The notes under the pieces are model-generated. The model did no database searches, was not told where the DNA came from, and saw only the letters and a list, made by a program, of their open reading frames with translations. 64,000 bases of DNA from Paenalcaligenes niemegkensis (GTDB lineage Bacteria; Pseudomonadota; Gammaproteobacteria; Burkholderiales; Burkholderiaceae_B), in contig NZ_JAKGCT010000002.1 in NCBI RefSeq assembly GCF_022230885.1, positions 1 to 64,000 of the forward strand, in the 5' to 3' direction. Shown here one piece after another: positions 22,144-31,397 of the stretch. Within the stretch, counting starts at the first letter, position 1, and the number at the start of each line of letters is the position of its first letter. The translations under genes were made by a program, and so were the position numbers.

Positions 22144-22494
22144 TTAAGCCAGAAAGTCGCCCAGCTTTGCTTCGTTAAAACCCACCATGACAGAACCGTC
22201 TTCTTTTTGTGTGACAGGACGGCGTACCAGCGTAGGGTTCTCGGCAATCAAGCTTAACCACTCTTCATCGGTCTCAGGGTTCTTCGCCGCATCATCGAGC
22301 TTTCGCCAAGTCATGGAAGCGCGGTTAACCAGTTTAGGCCAGCCGCCCAGCTGCGTCGCCCAGTCATTTAGAAGATTGCTTGCTATGGGGTTCGCGCGAT
22401 AATCGATAAACTCGAACTCCAGGCCTTGCGCTTCAGCCCATTTAATTGCCTTGACACACGTGCTGCAATTTTTAATACCGTATAACTTAATCAT
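22144..22494 (-). CDS. Spx/MgsR/ArsC-family reductase-like protein
   Basis: A 116-residue thioredoxin-fold protein of the ArsC/Spx family. It begins IKLYGIKNCSTCVKA, with a CxxC motif at residues 10 and 13, and has the family RRPVTQKEDGSVMVGF segment near the end. In proteobacteria these YffB-like proteins are probably glutathione-dependent thiol reductases; the arsenate-reductase label is not supported here. It lies 24 bases downstream of potI, so it may be the last gene of the polyamine transport operon, although no functional link is evident. Confidence 0.85.
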   Translation of the reverse strand: MIKLYGIKNCSTCVKAIKWAEAQGLEFEFIDYRANPIASNLLNDWATQLGGWPKLVNRASMTWRKLDDAAKNPETDEEWLSLIAENPTLVRRPVTQKEDGSVMVGFNEAKLGDFLA

Positions 22495-22518
22495 GTCGTT
22501 ACTCTAAAACAATACTGG

Positions 22519-23325
22519 TTAATTTTCAGCGTTGGAAACACGTCGCTGCATGCGGCTGGCCACAATAACAAATAAGCCCACCACAAATATGAAGAGCGTA
22601 GCCAGGGCGTTGATTTCCGGCTTCAGGCCCAGCCTGACTCTCGAGAAAACCTCGACTGGCAGGGTTGTGTACCCAGGGGCGGACAAGAACGAGGCAATCA
22701 CCACATCGTCTAACGACAAGGTAAAGGCCAATAGCCATGCCGCCATCAATGCCGGCGCTATCAGGGGCAAGGTAATGACAAAGAACACCTTTAGAGGTGT
22801 GGCACCGAGATCCAGCGCTGCCTCTTCCAGCGAGCGGTCAAAATCGCGCAGGCGCGATTGTATAACCACTGCCACATAGGCCATGCATAACAAGACGTGC
22901 CCTACCCAAATGGTGAAAATCCCATTGCCATCCGGCCATCCGAAGAGCTTTGAGAACTCGACGAACATCAACAGCAGCGAGATCCCCAGCACCACCTCTG
23001 GAATAACCAGGGGTGCGCTTAACAAACCCACATAAAGCGGAAAGCCCTTGAAACGCCCCATTCGCGCCAGGACATAGCCCGCCCACGTTCCCAGGATCAC
23101 AGCTGCCGTTGCGGTTAAAGCTGCAATGTAAAAAGAAAGCTTCGCCGCCGTCAGCAATACATGATCGGACATCAACGCCTGATACCAACGGAACGAGAAC
23201 CCTGACCAGGACGTCATGATGGCCGAATCGTTAAACGAAAAGATCATCAGAAAAAGTATGGGGAGATATAAGAATGCAAAGCCCACAAACAAAGAAATGG
23301 CCCGTAACCAACGATTAGGTCTCAT
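22519..23325 (-). CDS. potI: Putrescine ABC transporter permease PotI
   Basis: Inner-membrane permease of the polyamine importer, 268 residues with about six transmembrane helices. The binding-protein-dependent transport (EAA) loop reads EEAALDLGATPLKVFFVITLP, which docks on the ATPase PotG. A good ribosome site (AAAGGAG) precedes the ATG. It is the last pot gene in the order F-G-H-I, directly after potH. Confidence 0.93.
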   Translation of the reverse strand: MRPNRWLRAISLFVGFAFLYLPILFLMIFSFNDSAIMTSWSGFSFRWYQALMSDHVLLTAAKLSFYIAALTATAAVILGTWAGYVLARMGRFKGFPLYVGLLSAPLVIPEVVLGISLLLMFVEFSKLFGWPDGNGIFTIWVGHVLLCMAYVAVVIQSRLRDFDRSLEEAALDLGATPLKVFFVITLPLIAPALMAAWLLAFTLSLDDVVIASFLSAPGYTTLPVEVFSRVRLGLKPEINALATLFIFVVGLFVIVASRMQRRVSNAEN

Positions 23326-23327
23326 GA

Positions 23328-24241
23328 TTACGCTCCTTTCTCGGGCTGCAAATGACGCACCTGGCTGTACTGGAACAGAACCAAGGGCACAATCAATAAC
23401 AAAACCATGACGCAGGTAACCGCTGCTGCCATCGGCCAGTCAGAGTTGCTGAAAAACTCTGTCCACATAATGCGTCCCATCATGAGCGTATTGGCGCCCC
23501 CAGCATTTCCGGAATGACGTACTCGCCCACCGAAGGAATAAATACCAGCATAGAACCTGCAATCACCCCTGGAAGGGACAACGGCAAGGTCACATTCAGG
23601 AAGGCTGCTATAGGCCTTGCACCCAGGTCGGAAGCTGCCTCTAGCAAGCGGGTGTCCAGTTTCACCAAATTGGCATACAGCGGCAAAACAAAAAATGGCA
23701 GGTAGGCATACACCAGGCCGATATACACCGCCAGGTCGGTTCTGTAGATCTCCATAGGTGTATCGATCACCCCCAGCCACAATAAGGCACTGTTGATCAG
23801 GCCATCGTTACGCAATAGCCCCACCCAGGCATAGACACGCAGTAGCAGTGAGGTCCAGAACGGCAAAATAACCGCAAGCAGCATGTAATTGCGAATTGAG
23901 GGTTCGGAGCGGGCTATATAGTACGCCATCGGGTAACCAATCAACGCGCAGCAGAGCGTGGTAATTGCGGCCATTTTCACCGAGCTCAGGTAGGTAGCCA
24001 GGTAAAGGTTATCGCTGATCAGCAGCGCATAGCCCCGCAAATGCACTGTGAACGATAAGGTTTCATCCTTGATCTCTGCCAACGGCGTATACGGAGGAAT
24101 GCCGAACTGCAAGTCGGCAAAACTTATTTTGAATACCAACAGGAAGGGCACGAACAGGAACAAAAATAGCCAGGCAAAAGGCAGTCCGATGACCCAGGCT
24201 CGTCCTGATGGAATATAACGGCGCCAGTTAAAGATTCTCAT
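23328..24241 (-). CDS. potH: Putrescine ABC transporter permease PotH, frameshifted
   Basis: The partner permease to PotI, with about six transmembrane helices and the docking loop EAASDLGARPIAAFLNVTLPL. The reading breaks at the C5 run 23497-23501: the long N-terminal part ends at EYVIPEMLG and the C-terminal part resumes at GANTLMMGRIMWTEF. One extra base restores a 304-residue protein matching the family. Its ATG overlaps the potG stop by four bases (ATGA). The break is probably a sequencing error. Confidence 0.92.
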
Positions 24242-25365
24242 GATGGCAAAACGATCGCACTGTCGTCAGACCAGCTTACATACACCTCGTCATCGATATT
24301 CGGGGCATCTGCCTGGGCTAAGGTTTGGCTGGGCATATGGCACTCAAGCAGTTTGCCTGAATCAAGACGTACCTGGTAGCGGGCATAGCTACCCATCCAC
24401 GCTACGTGGCTAACCATTCCATGCCCCCAGTTCTTCTCATGCTCGGGTTGATCGTGGCTAACGGCAATATGCTCAGGACGGATGGAGACATGAACCTCCA
24501 TTCCCAGGGGCTCGCTGACCCCGTGGTTGACGTATAAGACCCGGGATAGATCCTCGGTCTCGATTTCCACATGGTCTGCTTCGTCAATGACGATGGTGCC
24601 CGTAAACAGGTTTGTTGAGCCAATAAAGCCCGCTACGAAGCGTGACGCAGGAAAGGCATAGACATCGTATGGCGTACCGCACTGGACGATCTGGCCCTCG
24701 GTCATGACGGCAATTCTGTGAGCCATGGTCATGGCTTCTTCCTGGTCGTGGGTGACCATGATGCAGGTCACCCCTACCTGATCAAGAATTTTGATCAGTT
24801 CCAACTGGGTCTTGGTACGAATCTGCTTGTCGAGCGCCGACATGGGCTCGTCGAGCAGCAACAGTTTGGGCCGCTTAACCAGACTGCGTGCCAGCGCTAC
24901 CCGCTGCTGCTGCCCGCCCGACAGCTGACTAGGCTTACGACGTGAATACCCCGCCATTTGCACCAGATCGAGTGCCTCGAATACCCGCTCGTGAATTTCG
25001 TGACGGGGAACACCCTCTTGCTTTAGTCCAAAAGCAACGTTCGCCTCTACAGTCATATGCGGAAATAAGGCATAGGACTGAAACATCATATTGATAGGAC
25101 GCCGATACGGCGGCAGGTCCGTGATGTCCTCGTTATCAAGATAGATTCGTCCGGAGGTGGCTTCTTCAAAGCCTGCCAGCATGCGCAGCAGTGTAGATTT
25201 ACCTGAGCCTGAGCTACCTAACAAAGCAAAGATCTCATGGCGCCGTACCGAAAGGCTCACTGATTTGACGGCAACGGTATCATCGAAAATTTTGACGACA
25301 TTGTCGACACGGACGAATTCATCTTCTACGCCTGACCACGAGGAGGCTGAACGGTTTTCCTGCAT
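24238..25365 (-). CDS. potG: Putrescine ABC transporter ATPase PotG
   Basis: ATP-binding subunit of the polyamine importer, 375 residues. Walker A is LLGSSGSGKSTLL (about 49-61), signature LSGGQQQRVALARSL, Walker B LLLLDEPMSALD, and the switch histidine is in IMVTHDQEEA. The C-terminal third is a TOBE domain (HVSIRPEHIAV), typical of the PotA/PotG group. It sits five bases downstream of potF and overlaps potH, so all four pot genes form an operon. Confidence 0.94.
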   Translation of the reverse strand: MQENRSASSWSGVEDEFVRVDNVVKIFDDTVAVKSVSLSVRRHEIFALLGSSGSGKSTLLRMLAGFEEATSGRIYLDNEDITDLPPYRRPINMMFQSYALFPHMTVEANVAFGLKQEGVPRHEIHERVFEALDLVQMAGYSRRKPSQLSGGQQQRVALARSLVKRPKLLLLDEPMSALDKQIRTKTQLELIKILDQVGVTCIMVTHDQEEAMTMAHRIAVMTEGQIVQCGTPYDVYAFPASRFVAGFIGSTNLFTGTIVIDEADHVEIETEDLSRVLYVNHGVSEPLGMEVHVSIRPEHIAVSHDQPEHEKNWGHGMVSHVAWMGSYARYQVRLDSGKLLECHMPSQTLAQADAPNIDDEVYVSWSDDSAIVLPS

Positions 25366-25370
25366 TTTAG

Positions 25371-26471
25371 TTAGCGCCCTGACTTAAGCTCTGCCCACAT
25401 GCGTGTCTGCAGACGCTGTAGTGCTAAGGCTTGGGGTTTAATCACAAACAAGGTTTTGGCCACGTCTGAAGGAGGGTAAATCATTGGGTTGTCGGCCACT
25501 TCTTTAACCACATGCTGACGCGCTGTTTTATTCGCATTCGGATAGAACATGGTATTGGTAATGGCTGCATGTACCTCGGGAGTTTCAATGTAATTAATGA
25601 ACTCGTGTGCCGTTTCTACGTGCGCCGCACCTTTCGGGATAGCCATGGTATCGAACCACACCGGAGCTCCACCTTCGGGAATGTAATAATCGATGCTGTA
25701 GCTTTTTCCAGCCTCTTTAGCCCGGTGTGCCGAAATCATGACATCACCTGAAAAGCCGTACACCATGCACAGGTCGCCAGCGGCTAATTCATCTATATAG
25801 CCGGAGGAACTAAACTGGCGGATATAAGGGCGGATTTGCTTTAGCAGATCAAGGGCAACCTTATAATCTTCAGCGTCGGCGCTGTTGGGATCTTTGCCCA
25901 GATAATGCAGGACTGCCGGAAAGACCTGCGCGGCTTCGTCCAGCATGGATATTCCGCAACTTCTTAGCTTCTCTGCATTCTCGGGCTTAAACAACATGTC
26001 CCAATCGCCAAGCTGAACGTCGTCGCCCATCAATTCTTTAACGCGGGTTACGTTATAGCCCAGCCCATTGGTGCCATATCCCCACGGAACCAGATACTCG
26101 TTTCCCGGATCCACATCGGCCAGCACGGCCATGATGTCCGGATCCAGGTGCTCCAGATTGGGAATCTTGCTTTTATCAAGCTTTTGAAAAAGGCCACCTT
26201 CGATTTGACGGGCAGCGTAGTGTGTAGAGGGCACTACCACGTCGTAGCCCGACTTGCCTGTCAGTAATTTAGCCTGCAAGGTGTCATTGCTGTCGTAAAC
26301 GTCATAACGGACTTTTATTCCTGTCGCTTTCTCGAAACCCGAAATGGTATCTGGGGCGGTGTACTCGGCCCAGTTATAAACGTTAACTACTTTCTCTTGA
26401 GCCAGAACAGTGGTGGAAGACACCACCAAAGCAGCTCCTAACATGGCGTGTTTAACGAAACCGAAGGTCAT
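25371..26471 (-). CDS. potF: Putrescine-binding periplasmic protein PotF
   Basis: Periplasmic binding protein that delivers putrescine (or a related polyamine) to PotGHI. The 366-residue precursor has a signal peptide ending near TTVLAQ (cleavage about residue 24) and the mature start EKVVNVYNWAEY typical of PotF/PotD. The SGYIDELAAGDLCMVYGFSGDV segment lines the ligand pocket in the family. Whether it prefers putrescine or spermidine cannot be read reliably. The 56-base gap after kdkA may carry the operon promoter. Confidence 0.94.
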   Translation of the reverse strand: MTFGFVKHAMLGAALVVSSTTVLAQEKVVNVYNWAEYTAPDTISGFEKATGIKVRYDVYDSNDTLQAKLLTGKSGYDVVVPSTHYAARQIEGGLFQKLDKSKIPNLEHLDPDIMAVLADVDPGNEYLVPWGYGTNGLGYNVTRVKELMGDDVQLGDWDMLFKPENAEKLRSCGISMLDEAAQVFPAVLHYLGKDPNSADAEDYKVALDLLKQIRPYIRQFSSSGYIDELAAGDLCMVYGFSGDVMISAHRAKEAGKSYSIDYYIPEGGAPVWFDTMAIPKGAAHVETAHEFINYIETPEVHAAITNTMFYPNANKTARQHVVKEVADNPMIYPPSDVAKTLFVIKPQALALQRLQTRMWAELKSGR

Positions 26472-26527
26472 CGCGGCCCCCTATAATCTAAAGCGTAGTA
26501 ACCAAAAGGCGTGATGATATCGCTTTT

Positions 26528-27253
26528 TTAGTCGCGATTGGGTATAGCTGCATGCTGGTGTTGTAGATAAACCCGATTCATCTCGGACCACCATGCCAGA
26601 CCTTGCTCACCATGCACTTTTACGAGTGAACGACACAATCGTTGCAGATTATTCTGACGTTGTTTATTTGACATTTCCACGCGACGGGCCCGGTCGAAAT
26701 CAATAATCCATACTTGGCCAGCCTCGTTCAAGAGCACATTGTAGGCGTTCAGGTCGGCATGCCAAACCCCTGCGTCGTGAACAGCCAGAATCACCTCTGC
26801 CACGGCGGACGGACTGGCGCTTTCAAGCACATCTGCCAAGGGCTGCACTCGTGGAATCCGCTTGACTATAATGGCGGCACGATACAGCAAAGCACTACGC
26901 TGATAAGTCGCCGCCAATGGCGGGGGAACGCAGTCAAGCTTATGGCTTAAATACAGCATGACCGCATATTCGGACCAGGAACGAGTCTGTGATGCTCCGG
27001 TCCAGACATAACGATCACGTATCAGTTTGGCAATGAGGCCCCCGCGACGATAGTGTCGAAGTACACCTTGCTCTCCAGAAGGCAGCGTCACGAACCACGC
27101 CGCCTGCCGTCCCCCGCTGCCTACCTTCTCAGCATTAAGCCCGGATGCGTCAGGATCAAAGAAAGCAACCTGAAAATCCGGCACCAGCTGAGTATTGATT
27201 AAACTCGTGCCTTCGTACAAGGTGTGAGGCAAGGCTGCAGTATTTCTTGGCAT
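26528..27253 (-). CDS. kdkA: 3-deoxy-D-manno-octulosonic acid kinase
   Basis: Phosphorylates Kdo in the LPS inner core at the cytoplasmic side of the inner membrane. The 241-residue protein has a small-kinase fold: a lysine/arginine segment in GVLRHYRRGGL, the catalytic loop WHADLNAYNVLL, and the metal-binding VWIIDFDRARR. These fit KdkA (the WaaP-related kinase family) in Haemophilus, Vibrio and Bordetella, where Kdo carries phosphate. It starts one base after the stop of the TauE-like gene. Confidence 0.9.
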   Translation of the reverse strand: MPRNTAALPHTLYEGTSLINTQLVPDFQVAFFDPDASGLNAEKVGSGGRQAAWFVTLPSGEQGVLRHYRRGGLIAKLIRDRYVWTGASQTRSWSEYAVMLYLSHKLDCVPPPLAATYQRSALLYRAAIIVKRIPRVQPLADVLESASPSAVAEVILAVHDAGVWHADLNAYNVLLNEAGQVWIIDFDRARRVEMSNKQRQNNLQRLCRSLVKVHGEQGLAWWSEMNRVYLQHQHAAIPNRD

Positions 27254-27254
27254 A

Positions 27255-28034
27255 TCAGACCTTTAACAAAAGCAGCATCATAATCACCAGCAACATACAC
27301 GCGAATATCAGCTTGAGCCTGGGCTCCGGCATCCCATGGGCCAGTCGCACCCCTGCCGGAACGAGAAATATACTGCCCAAGGCCATCGGCAGACCCACCT
27401 GCCAATTGACTTGCCCATGGGACGCATAAGTCAGCAAGGCCACCACGACACCTGGGGTGATCATGGTGAGTGCAATAGCCTGCGCTCCAATCTGCGACAA
27501 GGCCAAAAAGCTGGTTAAAAACGGAACAGCCAGTACTGAGCCCCCTACGCCAAATACCCCGCCAGCCACCCCAGCTATCACCCCTACCAATGCAAAATAA
27601 AAGGGAGGGTAATCACCTGCCGTTTTAGCCTTGGGCCTGCGCTGCGTTCTGAACTTTAAACTTTGATGGATGTAATACAGGGCCACCAGGAATACAAAGC
27701 CTGCGTAGACGAGGCGCAGGGTTGATGACGGCATGCGCAGTGCAAGCTGTGCCCCCAGCCAGGTAAAGGCCGAGGCGCTTAACGCCCCCGCCATGGCCGC
27801 TTGCCGGTCAATACGCGCATATTGATTGTACTTGCGTATGGTCAGCAACACTGCGGGAAGCACCATAATCAACGCCGTGCCCTGGGCCATCTGCTGATCC
27901 ATTTGCAGCAGCAATACCAGTAAAGGTATGGCCAGCAAGCCGCCACCAATACCCAGCACACCGCCTACAAAACCGATACTTGCCCCCACAGCCAGGAAGA
28001 CCGGAACCAGCAACCACACATTTAAAGACGACAT
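27255..28034 (-). CDS. TauE/SafE-family sulfite/anion exporter-like permease
   Basis: A 259-residue membrane protein with about eight hydrophobic segments and duplicated glycine-rich motifs GGVLGIGGGLLAIPLL (near 24) and GGVFGVGGSVLAVPFL (near 160), the internal repeat of the TauE/SafE family. Members export sulfite, sulfoacetate or related anions, but the substrate here is unknown; no sulfur-metabolism gene lies beside it. It lies in a same-strand run between radA (5 bases) and kdkA (1 base). Confidence 0.85.
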   Translation of the reverse strand: MSSLNVWLLVPVFLAVGASIGFVGGVLGIGGGLLAIPLLVLLLQMDQQMAQGTALIMVLPAVLLTIRKYNQYARIDRQAAMAGALSASAFTWLGAQLALRMPSSTLRLVYAGFVFLVALYYIHQSLKFRTQRRPKAKTAGDYPPFYFALVGVIAGVAGGVFGVGGSVLAVPFLTSFLALSQIGAQAIALTMITPGVVVALLTYASHGQVNWQVGLPMALGSIFLVPAGVRLAHGMPEPRLKLIFACMLLVIMMLLLLKV

Positions 28035-28039
28035 GTTTT

Positions 28040-29425
28040 TTAGACCTGTAAGCGGGAGACAGCTTCTTCTATGCGGTCAACCGCCCAGATCTCCATTCCT
28101 TCGATAGGCTGTTTGGGCGCATTGGCCTTAGGAATCAGTGCCACGCTAAAACCCAGCTTTGCTGCTTCTTTCAGCCTTTCCTGCCCCCGCGGAGCTGGGC
28201 GGATTTCCCCTGCCAGACCCACCTCGCCAAATACCACCATCCCTTTAGGCAGGGAGCGATTGTTTAAAGAGGACATGATCGCCAGCAGCACAGCCAGGTC
28301 AGCGGCGGGCTCTGCAATACGTACCCCACCTACCGCATTCACGAACACATCCTGATCGTAGGTCACAATACCGGCATGGCGGTTCATGACCGCCAACAGC
28401 ATCGCGAGACGGTTTCCCTCCAGCCCTACCGACAGGCGCCTGGGATTCGGAACATGGGCGGTATCCACCAAAGCCTGGATTTCGACCAGCAAGGGACGGG
28501 TCCCCTCTTGGGTCGCCATCACGCATGAGCCTGGGACATTTTGCTGATGCTGCGACAAGAACAAGGCTGACGGGTTATTCACCCCGCGCAAACCGCGATC
28601 AGTCATGGCGAATACACCCAGTTCATTAACGGCACCAAAGCGGTTCTTAAAAGCGCGCACCAACCTGAACGACGAGTGGGTGTCGCCTTCGAAATACAGT
28701 ACGGTATCGACAATATGTTCGAGAACCCGAGGCCCTGCCAAGGAGCCATCTTTGGTGACATGGCCAATAAACACCATGGAGGTGCCTTGCTGCTTGGCCA
28801 GACGCGTAAGCTGAGAAGCGCACTCCCTCACCTGGGAAACCGATCCCGGGGCAGCACTGAGCTCACTGGAATACAGGGTTTGAATCGAATCGATCACCGC
28901 GACTTTAGGTTTGCGCTCAAGCAAAACTTCGGTAATGGATTCAAGCCGTATTTCAGCAAGCAGCTCTACACCGTCAGTGGGCAGCTCAAGGCGTTTAGCC
29001 CGCAATGCAACTTGCTCTGCTGACTCCTCACCGGTGACATACAACACCGGCGTAACTGCCGCCAGCGATGACATCGCCTGCAGCAGCAAGGTGGATTTGC
29101 CCACGCCCGGATCGCCACCAATGAGTATTACGCCGCCGGGAACAAGCCCTCCTCCTAAGGCACGATCAAACTCGTTAATACCGGTGGGCTGGCGCTGTAG
29201 CTCGCGCGCCTGCACTTCAGATAATTTCTGTACCGGGCTGGCACCCGCCAGCGAGCTAAAGCGATGCGGAGCGGTGGCGACCTCGGTGGGCTCACGGAAC
29301 TCTTGCAGCGTATTCCACTGTGCGCAATGAGGGCACTTGCCTTCCCAGCGCGGCGACTCTCCTCCACAATCGGAGCAGACAAAAGTAATTTTAGCTTTTT
29401 TGGTGGCGCGACGTTGTGTGACCAT
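28040..29425 (-). CDS. radA: DNA repair protein RadA
   Basis: RecA-related ATPase that drives branch migration in recombination. The 461-residue protein has an N-terminal zinc finger (CSDC...CPHC, residues 17-34), Walker A GGDPGVGKST near 103, the RadA-specific KNRFG motif, and a C-terminal Lon-like domain with GEVGLAGEIRPAP. Length is standard. It follows the SDR gene by ten bases and precedes the TauE-like gene, within the alr operon-like run. Confidence 0.95.
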   Translation of the reverse strand: MVTQRRATKKAKITFVCSDCGGESPRWEGKCPHCAQWNTLQEFREPTEVATAPHRFSSLAGASPVQKLSEVQARELQRQPTGINEFDRALGGGLVPGGVILIGGDPGVGKSTLLLQAMSSLAAVTPVLYVTGEESAEQVALRAKRLELPTDGVELLAEIRLESITEVLLERKPKVAVIDSIQTLYSSELSAAPGSVSQVRECASQLTRLAKQQGTSMVFIGHVTKDGSLAGPRVLEHIVDTVLYFEGDTHSSFRLVRAFKNRFGAVNELGVFAMTDRGLRGVNNPSALFLSQHQQNVPGSCVMATQEGTRPLLVEIQALVDTAHVPNPRRLSVGLEGNRLAMLLAVMNRHAGIVTYDQDVFVNAVGGVRIAEPAADLAVLLAIMSSLNNRSLPKGMVVFGEVGLAGEIRPAPRGQERLKEAAKLGFSVALIPKANAPKQPIEGMEIWAVDRIEEAVSRLQV

Positions 29426-29434
29426 GATTTTGAC

Positions 29435-30151
29435 TTAACGCCCTGCGAGGCTACCGCCCCCATCTATACCCAGCTCTTGGCCTGTGATGTAGCCAGCCTG
29501 CTCGCTGAGCAGGAATGTCACCGCATTAGCGACTTCGTCCGCTTGTCCAAAGCGTCCCATTGGGATGGAGGCCAGGGCACGTTTTTCGTTATCACTGCCT
29601 TCAGGATGACTGGCGCGAAACAATTCAGTTTCGACTGGCCCCGGAGAAACCGCATTAACAGTGATTCCGTACGGTGCAAGCTCAAGCGCCCAGGTACGTG
29701 TACACCCCAACAAAGCGCTTTTTGCCGCAGAGTAGCTGGTACGCTCGTATGCACCATGAGTGACGCGACTGCAAATATTCACGATTCGGCCTTCCTTGCG
29801 CGCTTTCATTGAGGGAACAAAAGTTTGGGTAACCTGCACCGCAACCCGCACGTTTAAATCGAATACTTCGTACAGCGAAGCAATATCAACTTCGCCCAAA
29901 GGCTCGGGACGCACTATCCCTACGTTATTAACAATCGCGTCAACCGGATACTTCTCGCGAATGATGCGCAGCATCTCTTCGGTTTCGCCAGCATTGCTAA
30001 GGTCACAGGAATACAAATAACCAGGAAAATCAATATCTTGTGTATTACGGGCCAAGCCTACAACATGGGCGCCCAGATCAGCAAGATGTTGACTGATCGC
30101 CCAGCCTATACCTTTGGTAGCGCCAGTAACCAGCACACATTTATTTTTCAT
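29435..30151 (-). CDS. Short-chain dehydrogenase/reductase (FabG-like)
   Basis: NAD(P)-dependent oxidoreductase of 238 residues with a Rossmann TGATKGIG motif near residue 9, NNVG in place of NNAG, and catalytic YSAAK. The C-terminal YITGQELGIDGGGSLAGR resembles 3-oxoacyl-ACP reductases, but neighbours give no fatty-acid context and the substrate is open. The ATG at 30151 is chosen because it begins MKNKCVLVTGATKG; it overlaps the end of alr by 11 bases, suggesting coupled translation. Confidence 0.85.
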   Translation of the reverse strand: MKNKCVLVTGATKGIGWAISQHLADLGAHVVGLARNTQDIDFPGYLYSCDLSNAGETEEMLRIIREKYPVDAIVNNVGIVRPEPLGEVDIASLYEVFDLNVRVAVQVTQTFVPSMKARKEGRIVNICSRVTHGAYERTSYSAAKSALLGCTRTWALELAPYGITVNAVSPGPVETELFRASHPEGSDNEKRALASIPMGRFGQADEVANAVTFLLSEQAGYITGQELGIDGGGSLAGR

Positions 30152-31295
30152 GGATCGCCTCGTTGGTGTTTTGAATGACTCGTGGCACGCGTTGTGCCAC
30201 TGCGCATAATAGTTCATAACCCAAGGTTCCTGAAGCTTGCGCTACGCTGTCTACACTTGGACCATTTTCTCCCCATAAGACCACAACGGAACCGACTTTT
30301 GCCTCTTTTATGTGGCTAATGTCGACCATCAGCATGTCCATGGAAACCCGGCCTACCAATGTAGTGGCCACACCGTCTACGGTGACTGGTGTGCCGCTGG
30401 GAGCGTGCCGGGGATAGCCGTCAGCATAGCCACACGCGACGACGCCTATGCGCAGGGAGCTAGAAGCTGTATAGGCGTGACCATAGCCAATACCCTTCCC
30501 TGCCTCGACCTGCTGCACGCTGATCAGCTGAGCCTGCAGGGTTTGTGCTGGCCGCAGACCAAATGATTCAGCAGAGCTCAAACTGAAAGGCGAAGATCCG
30601 TACAGACAGATACCCGGCCTGACCCAGTGCTCTGGCGCCAGCGGAAGGTAAGGGAGAATTTCATCATTAAGGCAGCCCGCCGAATTGCAGACACTGATCA
30701 CATCAGCGATGTCTGAAGTCAGGGAATTGAAATCACGCAGTTGGTCCATAGTAATAGCGAGATTATCGTCAGCTCGGGCGAAATGGGTCATAGCGCCCAC
30801 GCTGGCAAACAGACCCGCCTCGACCAGAGCCTGGACCTTTTGATAGGCCGCGGGAAAATCGGCATGACTAAAGCCCAGCCGATTCATACCTGTGTTGAGC
30901 TTGACCATGATGTGTAGCGGGCGCTTAAGCCTGGCAACCTCTAGCATGTCAATTTGATAAGAGCTATGCACAACCACAGTAAAGTCGTGGCGGCAAGCAA
31001 GCTCGACGTCATCAGGTGTGAACAACCCTTCGAGCAACATAATGGGTTTGGTCCAGCCTAGCTTGCGGCAATGAACCGCCTCGTTCAGGTCAAGCATCGC
31101 CAAGCCGTCTGCCTGGGCAAAGGCCTGTACGGCAGGGGCTATGCCATGCCCATAGGCGTTGGCCTTAATGACAGCCCAGATATAGGGTCGGGCTCGGCCC
31201 GCAGACACATAGTTATCGCGAAGTCTGTTAGCAACAACAGCAAGATTGTGACGCAGGGCAGGTATAGAAATAATGGCCGATATTGGGCGCGGCAT
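30141..31295 (-). CDS. alr: Alanine racemase
   Basis: PLP enzyme that makes D-alanine for peptidoglycan. The 384-residue product has the PLP lysine in AVIKANAYGHG near 45, the NTGMNRLGF segment and the VSMDMLMVDI motif with the second-site residues. The ATG at 31295 is chosen over one four codons upstream because it gives MPRPISAIIS, the family-like start. It heads the minus-strand run alr-SDR-radA-TauE-kdkA and diverges from hpnC. Confidence 0.93.
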   Translation of the reverse strand: MPRPISAIISIPALRHNLAVVANRLRDNYVSAGRARPYIWAVIKANAYGHGIAPAVQAFAQADGLAMLDLNEAVHCRKLGWTKPIMLLEGLFTPDDVELACRHDFTVVVHSSYQIDMLEVARLKRPLHIMVKLNTGMNRLGFSHADFPAAYQKVQALVEAGLFASVGAMTHFARADDNLAITMDQLRDFNSLTSDIADVISVCNSAGCLNDEILPYLPLAPEHWVRPGICLYGSSPFSLSSAESFGLRPAQTLQAQLISVQQVEAGKGIGYGHAYTASSSLRIGVVACGYADGYPRHAPSGTPVTVDGVATTLVGRVSMDMLMVDISHIKEAKVGSVVVLWGENGPSVDSVAQASGTLGYELLCAVAQRVPRVIQNTNEAIHEK

Positions 31296-31397
31296 GACAC
31301 TCTCCAACGAATACGAAAGTCTAAACCAGAACGCGCGAATACGCTAAGGGAGCAACAATACTGTTCATGACAGCGCAGTGCTTTATACTTGCGACCT

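Noticed and set aside
22144..22494. Arsenate reductase for resistance
   Set aside because: The sequence is of the Spx/YffB type with no ars genes nearby; the ArsC label is only a fold-level match.
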